Assembly: GCA_936928855.1 (NCBI GenBank)
Contig: CAKZHZ010000102.1
Coordinates: 1 to 26,026 of the forward strand
Direction of reading: 5' to 3'
Source: an uncultured Polycyclovorans sp.
GTDB lineage: Bacteria > Pseudomonadota > Gammaproteobacteria > Nevskiales > Nevskiaceae
DNA: 26,026 bases
Shown here: piece by piece, positions 16,739 to 23,652 of the stretch
Layout of the letters: every line of letters starts with the position of its first letter
How positions within the stretch are numbered: the first letter of the stretch is position 1
Notes under the pieces: generated by a model
The model's input: the letters and a program-made list of their open reading frames with translations, nothing else
The model's database searches: none
Told to the model about the DNA's origin: nothing
Position numbers and translations under genes: made by a program

Positions 16739-16916
16739 TTGTGACTTTTATTAAATTAATCCCTTTTTTGTATTGACTTAGTAACTGTGATGAATCATCC
16801 TCTTTCCGTGAGAATGCATCCGTTTGTAAACAGGGCATGAGGCGGGTCGCGGATCCCTCGGGATCGCAATGTTGGAAGACGTCACCAGCAGCGCCTCAGG
16901 CGCAGGAGAGCACACA
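16739..16916 (+). promoter_or_regulatory. ftsA-ftsZ spacer with AT-rich block and structured leader
   Basis: This 178-bp gap is the largest in the division part of the cluster. Positions 16731-16830 are strikingly AT-rich against the surrounding high-GC DNA, including runs around TTTTATTAAATTAAT (16746-16760) and T6 at 16764-16769. A TTGACT at 16773-16778 would be a good -35, but no convincing -10 follows at 16-18 nt, so no single promoter is assigned. A hyphenated palindrome GATGA-A-TCATC lies at 16789-16799. Two hairpins precede the ftsZ Shine-Dalgarno. The composition and location suggest extra ftsZ promoters, as known in E. coli, but this is inferred. Confidence 0.45.
16852..16903 (+). 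promoter_or_regulatory. Paired hairpins in the ftsZ 5' leader
   Basis: Two inverted repeats lie in the leader. GATCCC (16852-16857) and GGGATC (16860-16865) form a 6-bp pair around 2 nt. GCGCC (16891-16895) and GGCGC (16899-16903) form a 5-bp stem around TCA. The second ends exactly one base before the AGGAG Shine-Dalgarno (16904-16908), so it could influence ribosome access. Any regulatory role is inference. Confidence 0.35.
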
Positions 16917-18155
16917 ATGAGCACTGGACAATCACGCGAAATCTTTGAACTTCTCGACGGCCAGGCCCGCAAGGCGATGATTCGTGTCATCGGTGTGGGG
17001 GGTGGCGGCTGCAACACCGTCAACCAGATGGCCCAGGCAGGCATCGATGGGGTCGAGTTCATCTGTGCCAACACCGACCGTGACCATCTCGAAAAGTGTG
17101 TGCCGACCAGCCAGCTGCAGCTGGGGATCGAGCTGACCCGTGGACTGGGCGCCGGTTCTGACCCCGAAGTGGGACGTGCTGCCGCCGAGGAAGACCGGGA
17201 CCGCATCCGCGAGATGCTGGAAGGTTCCGATCTGCTGTTCATCACCGCCGGCATGGGTGGGGGCACCGGCACAGGTGCTGCGCCGGTGATCGCCGAGGTG
17301 GCCAAGGAGCTCGGCATCCTGACGGTGGCGGTGGTGACCAAGCCGTTCGCCCACGAAAACAAGAAGCGCATGAATGTCGCGCTGCGCGGCATCGACGATC
17401 TGCGTGAGCGCGTCGACTCCCTGGTGCTGATCCCCAACGAGAAGCTCTCCCTCGTGCTGGGATCCAAGATCACCGTGCTCAACTGCTTCAAGGCGGCCAA
17501 TGACGTGCTGCAGAACGCGGTGGCCGGCATCTCCGAGCTGATCACCCGCCCGGGCCACATCAACGTGGACTTCGCCGACGTCAAGACGGTGATGAGCAAT
17601 CGCGGTATGGCGATGATGGGGATTGGCCGCGCCAGTGGCGAAGGCCGCGCCCAGAAGGCCGTGGAGATGGCGCTGTCCAGCCCGCTGCTTGACGATATCG
17701 AGCTGTCAGGAGCCCGCGGCCTGCTGGTCAACGTGACCTGCGACGAATCGCTGGAAATGGAAGAGTGGGAATACATCAACCAGCGCGTCAACGAGCTGGC
17801 GGCTGACGAGGCGGACGCCAAGTGCGGCATGGCCTTCAACCCCAATGCCAACGGCGAGCTGTGGGTGACCGTGGTGGCAACCGGTCTGGCGCCGCAGCGC
17901 GGCGCCATGCCGCAGCCGCAGGCGGTGCCGGCACAGCCAAACCCGAAGGTTGCGCCGTTCCTCAAGCCGATGGATGCGGCGCCGCAGCCGCCGCCCCAGG
18001 CGCAGCCCCAGCCGGCCCGGCCGGCGAATGTGGAGGTTCCCGCCTATATCCGCCAGACCGCCCGGGTTGCGGCGGGCGGCGGTTCGTCCTTCCCGTTGGG
18101 GCTGGACGAGGACATCATCAACATTCCGGCGTTCCTGCGGAATCAAGCCGACTGA
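16917..18155 (+). CDS. ftsZ: Cell division GTPase FtsZ
   Basis: FtsZ is the tubulin homologue that polymerises into the Z ring. The product has 412 residues. The N-terminal GTPase domain has IRVIGVGGGGCNTVNQM and the tubulin signature GGGTGTGAAPV; the T7 synergy loop is NVDFADVKTVM with both catalytic aspartates. A Pro/Gln/Ala-rich linker (about 325-390) leads to the conserved C-terminal peptide DIINIPAFLRNQAD, which binds FtsA and ZipA in relatives. AGGAG at 16904-16908 with 8 nt spacing fixes ATG 16917; the upstream in-frame ATG at 16869 lacks support. The domain contains six cysteines (32, 50, 61, 190, 275, 303), whereas E. coli FtsZ has none. A terminator-like hairpin follows. Confidence 0.98.
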   Translation: MSTGQSREIFELLDGQARKAMIRVIGVGGGGCNTVNQMAQAGIDGVEFICANTDRDHLEKCVPTSQLQLGIELTRGLGAGSDPEVGRAAAEEDRDRIREMLEGSDLLFITAGMGGGTGTGAAPVIAEVAKELGILTVAVVTKPFAHENKKRMNVALRGIDDLRERVDSLVLIPNEKLSLVLGSKITVLNCFKAANDVLQNAVAGISELITRPGHINVDFADVKTVMSNRGMAMMGIGRASGEGRAQKAVEMALSSPLLDDIELSGARGLLVNVTCDESLEMEEWEYINQRVNELAADEADAKCGMAFNPNANGELWVTVVATGLAPQRGAMPQPQAVPAQPNPKVAPFLKPMDAAPQPPPQAQPQPARPANVEVPAYIRQTARVAAGGGSSFPLGLDEDIINIPAFLRNQAD

Positions 18156-18179
18156 GGTTCATGTCGGGTTCAGTACCGG

Positions 18180-18188
18180 TGTTACACT
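18180..18188 (+). promoter_or_regulatory. Possible extended -10 element for lpxC
   Basis: TGT followed by TACACT (18183-18188) fits an extended -10 (TGn plus a 4/6 hexamer match) between ftsZ and lpxC. No good -35 sits 16-18 nt upstream, which extended -10 promoters tolerate. Transcription would start near 18195, at the foot of the GC-rich hairpin. Some lpxC-specific promoter is expected if the hairpin terminates ftsZ transcripts. Confidence 0.35.
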
Positions 18189-18197
18189 TTGGCATTC

Positions 18198-18231
18198 GCC
18201 CGGGCGGGCTCTCCTGCCCGGGCATCGTTTT
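18198..18231 (+). terminator. Rho-independent terminator-like hairpin after ftsZ
   Basis: An 11-bp GC-rich stem (18198-18208 with 18213-18223, all paired, one G-U) closes a 4-nt CTCT loop and is followed by ATCGTTTTCT. The T-run starts four bases past the stem, so termination may be partial. It lies 43 nt after the ftsZ stop and would end the dcw transcript. It may also act as a stable 5' hairpin on lpxC mRNA if the extended -10 just upstream is real. Confidence 0.65.
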
Positions 18232-18274
18232 CTCCAGGTGTTGACGCGCCGCCACTGAATCGTTTCCAGGCTAC

Positions 18275-19195
18275 ATGGCACAACAACGTACGCTTCGACA
18301 GGCCATCCGTGCATCCGGTATCGGACTGCATTCGGGGCGCAAGGTGTTCATGTCGCTGCTGCCGGCAGGGCCGGATACCGGCATCGTGTTCCGCCGCACC
18401 GACCTCAACCCGGTGGTGGAGTTGCCGAGCCGGGCGGACTGGCTCCGTGAGGCCACCATGTGCTCGACCCTCGTCGACGACAAGGGTACGCGGGTGGCGA
18501 CCATCGAACACCTGATGTCCGCGTTCGCGGGCCTCGGCATCGACAACTGCATCGTCGAGCTGTCCTCACCGGAAGTGCCCATCATGGATGGCAGCAGTGC
18601 ACCGTTCGTGTTCCTGCTGCAGTCGGCGGGTGTTCATGAGCAGGAGGCGCCCAAGCGTTTCCTCCGCATCCGGCAGCCGGTGCAGGTGTCGGACGGCGAC
18701 AAATGGGCGCGTTTCGAACCTCACGATGGATATCGCCTGTCGTTTGCGATCGAGTTCGCCCACCCGGCACTGCGGCGCAGTGGCCAGCAGGTCACGCTCG
18801 ACTTCTCCACCACGACCTATATCAAGGAAGTGGCGCGGGCACGCACCTTCGGGTTCATGCGCGAGCTGGATGCCCTGCGTGCCAACAATCTCGGATTGGG
18901 GGCCAGCCTTGACAACGTCGTGGCCCTGGACGATTTCCGCGTGGTCAATCCCGATGGCCTGCGGTACGACGACGAGTTCGTCCGCCACAAGATCCTCGAC
19001 GCTGTCGGCGACCTCTACCTGCTGGGGCACAGCGTGATCGGGGCCTACAGCGCCTACAAGTCGGGCCATGCGCTGAACAACAAGCTGGTCCGCGCGGTGC
19101 TGGAAGACCCCGCCGCCTGGGAGGTGGTCACCTTCACGGGCGATAACGCGCCGGCGCCGATCACCTATGGTCGCGGCAGCCTCGCGGCGGCCTGA
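18275..19195 (+). CDS. lpxC: UDP-3-O-acyl-N-acetylglucosamine deacetylase LpxC
   Basis: LpxC is the zinc hydrolase that catalyses the first committed step of lipid A synthesis. The product has 306 residues (E. coli 305). Zinc ligands H79 (EHLMSA), H238 and D242 (HKILD) fall at the same numbers as in E. coli; the segments SGIGLHSG, PIMDGSSAPFV and ARTFGF are typical. A weak AGG (18268-18270) precedes the ATG by 4 nt. The C-terminus ends GSLAAA, a small hydrophobic tail reminiscent of proteolytic degrons; E. coli LpxC is degraded by FtsH through its nonpolar C-terminal tail, though tails differ between species. lpxC directly after ftsZ is the standard gammaproteobacterial order, and dciA converges on it. 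Confidence 0.97.
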   Translation: MAQQRTLRQAIRASGIGLHSGRKVFMSLLPAGPDTGIVFRRTDLNPVVELPSRADWLREATMCSTLVDDKGTRVATIEHLMSAFAGLGIDNCIVELSSPEVPIMDGSSAPFVFLLQSAGVHEQEAPKRFLRIRQPVQVSDGDKWARFEPHDGYRLSFAIEFAHPALRRSGQQVTLDFSTTTYIKEVARARTFGFMRELDALRANNLGLGASLDNVVALDDFRVVNPDGLRYDDEFVRHKILDAVGDLYLLGHSVIGAYSAYKSGHALNNKLVRAVLEDPAAWEVVTFTGDNAPAPITYGRGSLAAA

Positions 19196-19206
19196 TTGCC
19201 CCCTTG

Positions 19207-19221
19207 CCGCCGGTCCGGCGG
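19207..19221. repeat. Inverted repeat between convergent lpxC and dciA
   Basis: CCGCCGG and CCGGCGG are perfect complements around a single T, so the folded form has a 6-bp stem with a 3-nt loop. It sits 11 bp past the lpxC stop, between two convergent genes, where a terminator is expected. It lacks a T-run on either strand, so intrinsic termination is doubtful. Confidence 0.35.
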
Positions 19222-19261
19222 AACCCTGCACCTTTATGTTGCATGTGGGTAAAGCCTGCGC

Positions 19262-19591
19262 CTAAACTCGGCCTTCCCTCGGGATCGGTCTGACTTTTGC
19301 ATCGATTCTGTCGGGGCGGCACCCCAGGCAGCGTCCGGCGATGTCGAGGACGTCCTGCTGGTGCCTTCGCAGGGGAATCAGGGCGGCGGCGGTATGCGCA
19401 TAGACCACCAGCGTGGAGCCACGCAGGTTGACGATACGCAGGCTGCGCGCCCAGGGGGAGGGTATTTCCGAATGCAGCTGCCGTGTGGCGGCTGCCAGCA
19501 ATGATGCGCGGCCAAGCAGCTGGCGCAACGGCCCGGGACGGTCGTTCATCCAGTGACGGATGGGCAGCGGATCGGGCTGAAATGAGGTCAT
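19262..19591 (-). CDS. dciA: DciA-type (DUF721) replicative helicase loader
   Basis: DciA is the ancestral loader or operator of the replicative helicase DnaB in bacteria that lack DnaC. The 109-residue reverse-strand product has the family pattern: LRQLLGRASLLAAATRQLH, then SLRIVNLRGSTLVVYAHTAAALIPLRRHQQDVL, then KVRP near the end. Pseudomonas carries its dciA (DUF721) gene at this same locus between lpxC and secA, which supports the call. It converges with lpxC. Its ATG at 19591 lies two bases from the divergent peptidase start, and no Shine-Dalgarno is evident ahead of it; ATG at 19549 (residue 15) is an alternative start. The promoter must lie inside the neighbouring gene. Confidence 0.85.
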   Translation of the reverse strand: MTSFQPDPLPIRHWMNDRPGPLRQLLGRASLLAAATRQLHSEIPSPWARSLRIVNLRGSTLVVYAHTAAALIPLRRHQQDVLDIAGRCLGCRPDRIDAKVRPIPREGRV

Positions 19592-19593
19592 GA

Positions 19594-20529
19594 ATGGATA
19601 TTATCGTTGTCAGCAGCCGTGAAGGTCAGATGCGGCGCATCTCGCTCCGGTGGCCCGGCATCTGGGTGTGGCTGCCGGCGCTGGTGCTGACCTTCGGCGT
19701 GCTCGGTGCGGCCGCCGCTGCCGGATACTGGGCGCGTGGCAATGCAACCTCTGAACTCCCCACCGAACTGGTGACGGCCTGGGCGCAGCAGGTGGCGGAT
19801 CAGCGGCTGGCATTGCAGGACACGCGCAATCAGGCATCCGAGGATGCGCGGGCCCTGGCCCGGCGTCTGGCCCAGATGCAGGCCCACGTGATGCGCCTGG
19901 AGGCCGCCGGCGCGCGCCTTACCGAAGTTGCGGGACTGGACGAGGGCGAGTTCGATTTCAGCTCCACGCCAGCGGTGGGCGGCCCCGAAGGGGGGATGGT
20001 GCCCGATGATGCGCCGCGCTACACCGATGTATTCGCTTCTCTCGATGCCTTCGAGCGTCAGCTGACGGACCGTGAGCGGCAGCTGCGCGTGCTCGAGGAT
20101 CTGTTGTTGGCGAGCCGTCTTCAGCAGGAGCTGCGTCCTTCCGGCTGGCCGGTCGAAGCCGGCTGGATATCGTCGCTGTTCGGCGTGCGGACCGACCCCT
20201 TCACAGGGCGTCGTGCCATGCACGAGGGCATGGACTTCGCCGCCCGCGAAGGCAGCGAGATCTACTCTGTCGGCGCCGGCATTGTCTCGTTTGCCGGTCG
20301 TCGTGCGGGCTATGGCAAGATCGTCGAGGTCAACCACGGAAACGGCTATGTGACCCGCTACAGTCACAACAAGAGCAATCTGGTCGAGACCGGTGATCGC
20401 GTGTTCAAGGGGCAGCGGGTTGCCCTGGTGGGGAATTCCGGCCGTTCAACGGGGCCGCACCTGCACTTTGAAGTGCTCTACAACGGCCGCGTGGTCAACC
20501 CGCAGAAGTACATTCAGGCTGCCCGCTGA
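19594..20529 (+). CDS. M23 (LytM-type) peptidoglycan endopeptidase, membrane-anchored
   Basis: This is a zinc metallopeptidase of the M23 family, or an activator of the same fold. The 311 residues comprise a short cytoplasmic tail, a membrane helix at about 24-46, a charged coiled-coil region (about 60-110 and 148-178), and a C-terminal LytM domain. Zinc and catalytic residues are intact: H210-x3-D214 (HEGMD), H258 (YSHNK) and H289-L-H291 (GPHLHFEV), so it should be active against peptide cross-links in the periplasm. GAGG at 19584-19587, 6 nt ahead, supports ATG 19594. An M23 gene upstream of secA is conserved in Pseudomonas; the cluster context suggests septal or envelope remodelling. Confidence 0.9.
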   Translation: MDIIVVSSREGQMRRISLRWPGIWVWLPALVLTFGVLGAAAAAGYWARGNATSELPTELVTAWAQQVADQRLALQDTRNQASEDARALARRLAQMQAHVMRLEAAGARLTEVAGLDEGEFDFSSTPAVGGPEGGMVPDDAPRYTDVFASLDAFERQLTDRERQLRVLEDLLLASRLQQELRPSGWPVEAGWISSLFGVRTDPFTGRRAMHEGMDFAAREGSEIYSVGAGIVSFAGRRAGYGKIVEVNHGNGYVTRYSHNKSNLVETGDRVFKGQRVALVGNSGRSTGPHLHFEVLYNGRVVNPQKYIQAAR

Positions 20530-20611
20530 GTCGGTTGCCGCTATTGAATGGACGCGCGCTGCCCCCACGTTTCATCGGGCAGTCCCGGCCTTGGGGCATA
20601 CTAGGCAGTGT

Positions 20612-20631
20612 TGTTCGCACCTGTGCGAACA
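20612..20631. repeat. Perfect 20-bp palindrome upstream of secA
   Basis: TGTTCGCAC (20612-20620) and GTGCGAACA (20623-20631) are exact reverse complements around CT. It lies 82 bp after the peptidase stop and 62 bp before the secA ATG. It could be a dimeric regulator operator, a leader hairpin in secA mRNA, or part of a terminator (no T-run follows). I do not recognise it as a known operator. Confidence 0.6.
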
Positions 20632-20652
20632 GGCCTTGGCCTCATCGCCACC

Positions 20653-20666
20653 CGGCGCGTGCGCCG
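20653..20666. repeat. Second hairpin in the secA leader
   Basis: CGGCGC (20653-20658) and GCGCCG (20661-20666) pair perfectly around GT, ending 27 bp before the secA start. With the larger palindrome just upstream it makes the secA leader potentially highly structured. I see no secM-like arrest peptide in this leader. Confidence 0.35.
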
Positions 20667-20693
20667 TGTCGCCCACCAGTCAGACAGTGACTC

Positions 20694-23465
20694 ATGCTCA
20701 ATAACATGCTGGCCCGAGTCTTCGGGAGCCGGAACAATCGACTTATCAAGCGGCTGAGCCGCATCGCCGATGAAGGCGCGCGGTTCGAGGCGACGCTGGC
20801 GGCACTGTCGGATGCCGATCTGGCGGCACAGACCGTTCGTTTCAAGGAGCGGCTGCAGCAAGGCGCCACACTCGATCAACTGCAGGCCGAAGCCTTCGCC
20901 ACCGTGCGGGAAGCCGGCAAGCGTGTGCTCGGCATGCGGCATTTCGACGTACAGCTGATCGGCGGCAGTGTGCTTCATCAGGGCAAGATTGCCGAAATGA
21001 AGACCGGCGAGGGCAAGACCCTGGTCGCCACCCTGCCGGTGTATCTGAACGCCCTGGAAGGCAAGGGTGTGCACGTAGTGACGGTCAATGACTATCTGGC
21101 CCGGCGTGATGCCGAGTGGATGGGACGGCTGTACCGGTTTCTCGGCCTGAGTGTCGGCGTGGTCGTGTCCGGCCAGACCGGCGAGGAGAAGCGCGAGGCC
21201 TACGCAGCGGATATCACCTACGGCACCAACAACGAATTCGGCTTCGATTACCTGCGCGACAACATGGCCTTCGCGCTCAAGGACAAGGTCCAGCGTGGGC
21301 AGCATTTCGCCATCGTCGACGAGGTGGATTCCATCCTCATCGACGAGGCGCGCACGCCGCTGATCATCAGCGGCCCGACCGACGATGATCCCGGTCTCTG
21401 GAAGAAGCTCAATGTCATCATTCCCCAGCTGACCCGACAGCAGGAAGAGGACGGGGACGGCGACTTCCTGGCGGAGGAGAAGGGCAAGCAGGTGCACCTT
21501 TCCGAAGCAGGGATGGAACGAGTCGAGGACCTGCTGCGCCAAAACGGGCTGCTGGGGGAAGAGGACACGCTGTATGACCCCTCCAACATCATCCTGGTGC
21601 ACCACATCAACGCGCTGCTGCGTGCCCACCACCTGTACCGGCGGGATGTCGAGTACATCGTGCGGGGTGGGCAGGTGGTGATCATCGACGAGTTCACCGG
21701 GCGCATGATGTCGGGCCGACGCTGGTCCGACGGGCTGCACCAGGCGGTGGAAGCCAAGGAAGGGGTGAACATCCAGCAGGAAAACCAGACGCTGGCGAGT
21801 ATCACCTTCCAGAACTATTTCCGGCTCTACAACAAGCTGGCCGGCATGACCGGTACCGCCGATACCGAGGCGTTCGAGTTCCAGAGCATCTACAACCTCG
21901 AAGTGGTGGTGATTCCCACCAACCGGCCGATGCAGCGAAAGGATCTGGGCGACCAGGTCTACCTGAATGCCAAGGACAAGTTCAACGCGGTCATCAAGGA
22001 TATTGTCGAGGCCAACGGCAAGGGCCAGCCCGTGCTGGTGGGGACTGCCAGCATCGAGACCTCCGAGTTGTTGTCCAACTTGCTGCGGCAACATGGCATC
22101 GCGCATGAGGTGCTCAACGCCAAGCAGCATGAGCGCGAGGCCGAAATCATCGCTCAGGCAGGACGCGCCGGTGCCGTGACCATTGCCACCAACATGGCCG
22201 GCCGTGGGACCGACATCGTACTGGGCGGCTCGCTGGAGGCGGAGCTTGCGGTATTGCCAGAGGAGGAAACGCAGGCGCGAGAAAAGGCGCGCGAGGCCTG
22301 GCAGCAGCGCCATGATCAGGTGTTGGCGGCCGGCGGCCTGCGGGTGATCGGGTCCGAGCGCCACGAAAGCCGGCGTATCGACAATCAGCTGCGCGGGCGC
22401 TCCGGGCGTCAGGGCGACCCGGGTGCCACCCGATTCTACCTGTCACTCGACGACACCCTGATGCGCATCTTCACCCCGCCGCGCATGCGCGCCATGCTGC
22501 AGAACCTGGGGCTGGAGGAAGGCGAGGCCATTGAGCATCGCTGGGTCACCCGCGCCATCGAAACCGCGCAACGCAAGGTCGAGAGCCACAACTTCGACAT
22601 CCGCAAGAACCTGCTCGAATACGACAACGTTGCTAACGACCAGCGCAAGGCGGTGTACGAGCTGCGCGACCAGTTGATGGCATCCGAGCGCGTCACCGAC
22701 ATGGTCGATGCGATCCGGCCCGACGTGATCAACGGCCTGGTGGATGCCTACATTCCGCCGCAGTCGGTGGAGTCGATGTGGAATGTCGAAGGCCTGGAAG
22801 GGGCCCTGAACAAGGAGTTCGGCCTGGAGCTGCCGGTGCGGCAGTGGCTGGACACCGAAGACAAGCTCAGTGAGACCGCCCTGCGCAAGCGCCTGCTCGA
22901 GCAGCTGTCGGCAAGCTATACCGCCAAGAAGGATCAGGTTGGCGCTGCCGTGCTGGAGCACTTCGAGAAGGCGATCATGCTGCAGGTGCTCGATCAACTG
23001 TGGCGTGAGCACCTTGCCGCCATGGACTACCTGCGCATGGGGATTCACCTGCGTGGCTATGCCCAGAAGGATCCCAAGCAGGAATACAAGCGCGAAGCCT
23101 TCACCATGTTCAATGACATGCTGGCGCGCTTCAAGCACGATGTGATCGCAACGCTGTCGCGGGTGCGGATCCAGACCGAGGCCGAAGTCGAAGCGGTCGA
23201 GGCCCGCCGCCGCGAAGCCGCCGAAGCCCTTGAGCGTCGGATGCAGATGCAGCATGCCGATGCCTCCGCCGCATCGGCCGAAGGCGCGCTGCCGCCGCCC
23301 CCGCCGGGGCCGGACGCCGGTGGCACGCGCACGCTGTCGCCGTCGGCACCACCGCCGCCACGACCGGCCACGGTGGTCCGCGACTATCCCAAGGTCGGCC
23401 GCAATGACCCCTGCCCCTGCGGCAGCGGGAAGAAATACAAGCAATGTCATGGTGCGCTTAACTGA
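20694..23465 (+). CDS. secA: Protein translocase motor ATPase SecA
   Basis: SecA is the ATP-driven motor that pushes preproteins through SecYEG. The product has 923 residues (E. coli 901). The start MLNNMLARVFGSRN fits the family. Walker A is M102-KTGEGKT109 with K108, and the DEVDSILIDEARTPL block has D209, both at E. coli numbering. NMAGRGTDIVLGG and GRSGRQGDPG mark the second nucleotide-binding fold; the scaffold and wing follow. A Pro-rich linker leads to the C-terminal zinc motif C907-P-C909...C918-H919, which binds SecB and ribosomes. No strong Shine-Dalgarno precedes ATG 20694; an in-frame ATG at 20706 is possible. The stop codon lies inside the large inverted repeat that follows. Confidence 0.98.
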   Translation: MLNNMLARVFGSRNNRLIKRLSRIADEGARFEATLAALSDADLAAQTVRFKERLQQGATLDQLQAEAFATVREAGKRVLGMRHFDVQLIGGSVLHQGKIAEMKTGEGKTLVATLPVYLNALEGKGVHVVTVNDYLARRDAEWMGRLYRFLGLSVGVVVSGQTGEEKREAYAADITYGTNNEFGFDYLRDNMAFALKDKVQRGQHFAIVDEVDSILIDEARTPLIISGPTDDDPGLWKKLNVIIPQLTRQQEEDGDGDFLAEEKGKQVHLSEAGMERVEDLLRQNGLLGEEDTLYDPSNIILVHHINALLRAHHLYRRDVEYIVRGGQVVIIDEFTGRMMSGRRWSDGLHQAVEAKEGVNIQQENQTLASITFQNYFRLYNKLAGMTGTADTEAFEFQSIYNLEVVVIPTNRPMQRKDLGDQVYLNAKDKFNAVIKDIVEANGKGQPVLVGTASIETSELLSNLLRQHGIAHEVLNAKQHEREAEIIAQAGRAGAVTIATNMAGRGTDIVLGGSLEAELAVLPEEETQAREKAREAWQQRHDQVLAAGGLRVIGSERHESRRIDNQLRGRSGRQGDPGATRFYLSLDDTLMRIFTPPRMRAMLQNLGLEEGEAIEHRWVTRAIETAQRKVESHNFDIRKNLLEYDNVANDQRKAVYELRDQLMASERVTDMVDAIRPDVINGLVDAYIPPQSVESMWNVEGLEGALNKEFGLELPVRQWLDTEDKLSETALRKRLLEQLSASYTAKKDQVGAAVLEHFEKAIMLQVLDQLWREHLAAMDYLRMGIHLRGYAQKDPKQEYKREAFTMFNDMLARFKHDVIATLSRVRIQTEAEVEAVEARRREAAEALERRMQMQHADASAASAEGALPPPPPGPDAGGTRTLSPSAPPPPRPATVVRDYPKVGRNDPCPCGSGKKYKQCHGALN

Positions 23466-23520
23466 GAGCATGTGAAAAAATCGTCCGCCTGCTGCGTTCG
23501 ATTTTTTCGCAAGCTCTGAG
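23462..23520. repeat. Large inverted repeat at the secA 3' end; copy of a local repeat family
   Basis: Two 22-nt arms (23462-23483 and 23499-23520) are complementary at 19 of 22 positions around a 15-nt loop. The left arm includes the secA stop codon. Each arm carries an A6/T6 run, so the structure could act as a bidirectional terminator, although its upper stem is AT-rich rather than GC-rich. Read outward-in, each arm matches the core AGAGCTTGTGAAAAAATCG that reappears at 25869 and 25945, so it probably belongs to a dispersed repeat family. Confidence 0.7.
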
Positions 23521-23652
23521 CATCCGTGGTGAACGTGCCTGCCTGCGCCAACGACTGCCGGACGGCGGCCGTGGCGGGGGCAGTTCGCACCGGCGTCTTT
23601 TTCGCCTAAGCTTCGCGCCCGAACTGACGTAACGTTTCCCGCGAGGTGTTCC

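Noticed and set aside
16773..16801. TTGACT as the -35 of a sigma-70 promoter for ftsZ
   Set aside because: The hexamers at 16-18 nt spacing (TCATCC, CATCCT, ATCCTC) do not resemble a -10, so I only report the AT-rich region.
16823..16831. Possible DnaA box (TTGTAAACA) upstream of ftsZ
   Set aside because: It is a single site with two mismatches to TTATNCACA and no companions; not enough to claim DnaA binding or an origin.
16778..17965. 395-residue reverse-strand open frame opposite ftsZ, with a Ser/Thr-rich product
   Set aside because: Its sequence is the expected antisense image of FtsZ codons, without domains or a plausible start site.
20530..20693. A secM-like arrest-peptide gene upstream of secA
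   Set aside because: No open frame with a signal peptide or a recognisable arrest motif fits in the 164-bp gap.
20601..22364. 587-residue reverse-strand open frame opposite secA
   Set aside because: It is fully antisense to the most conserved part of SecA and its protein looks like a codon-bias artefact.
23592..23606. GGCG-TCTTTTT-CGCC hairpin between secA and argJ as a terminator
   Set aside because: The stem is only 4 bp and the T-run sits in the loop rather than after the stem.
23584..23612. TTCGCA-17 nt-TAAGCT as an argJ promoter
   Set aside because: The spacing is ideal, but the -10 matches at only three positions; too weak to list as a feature.
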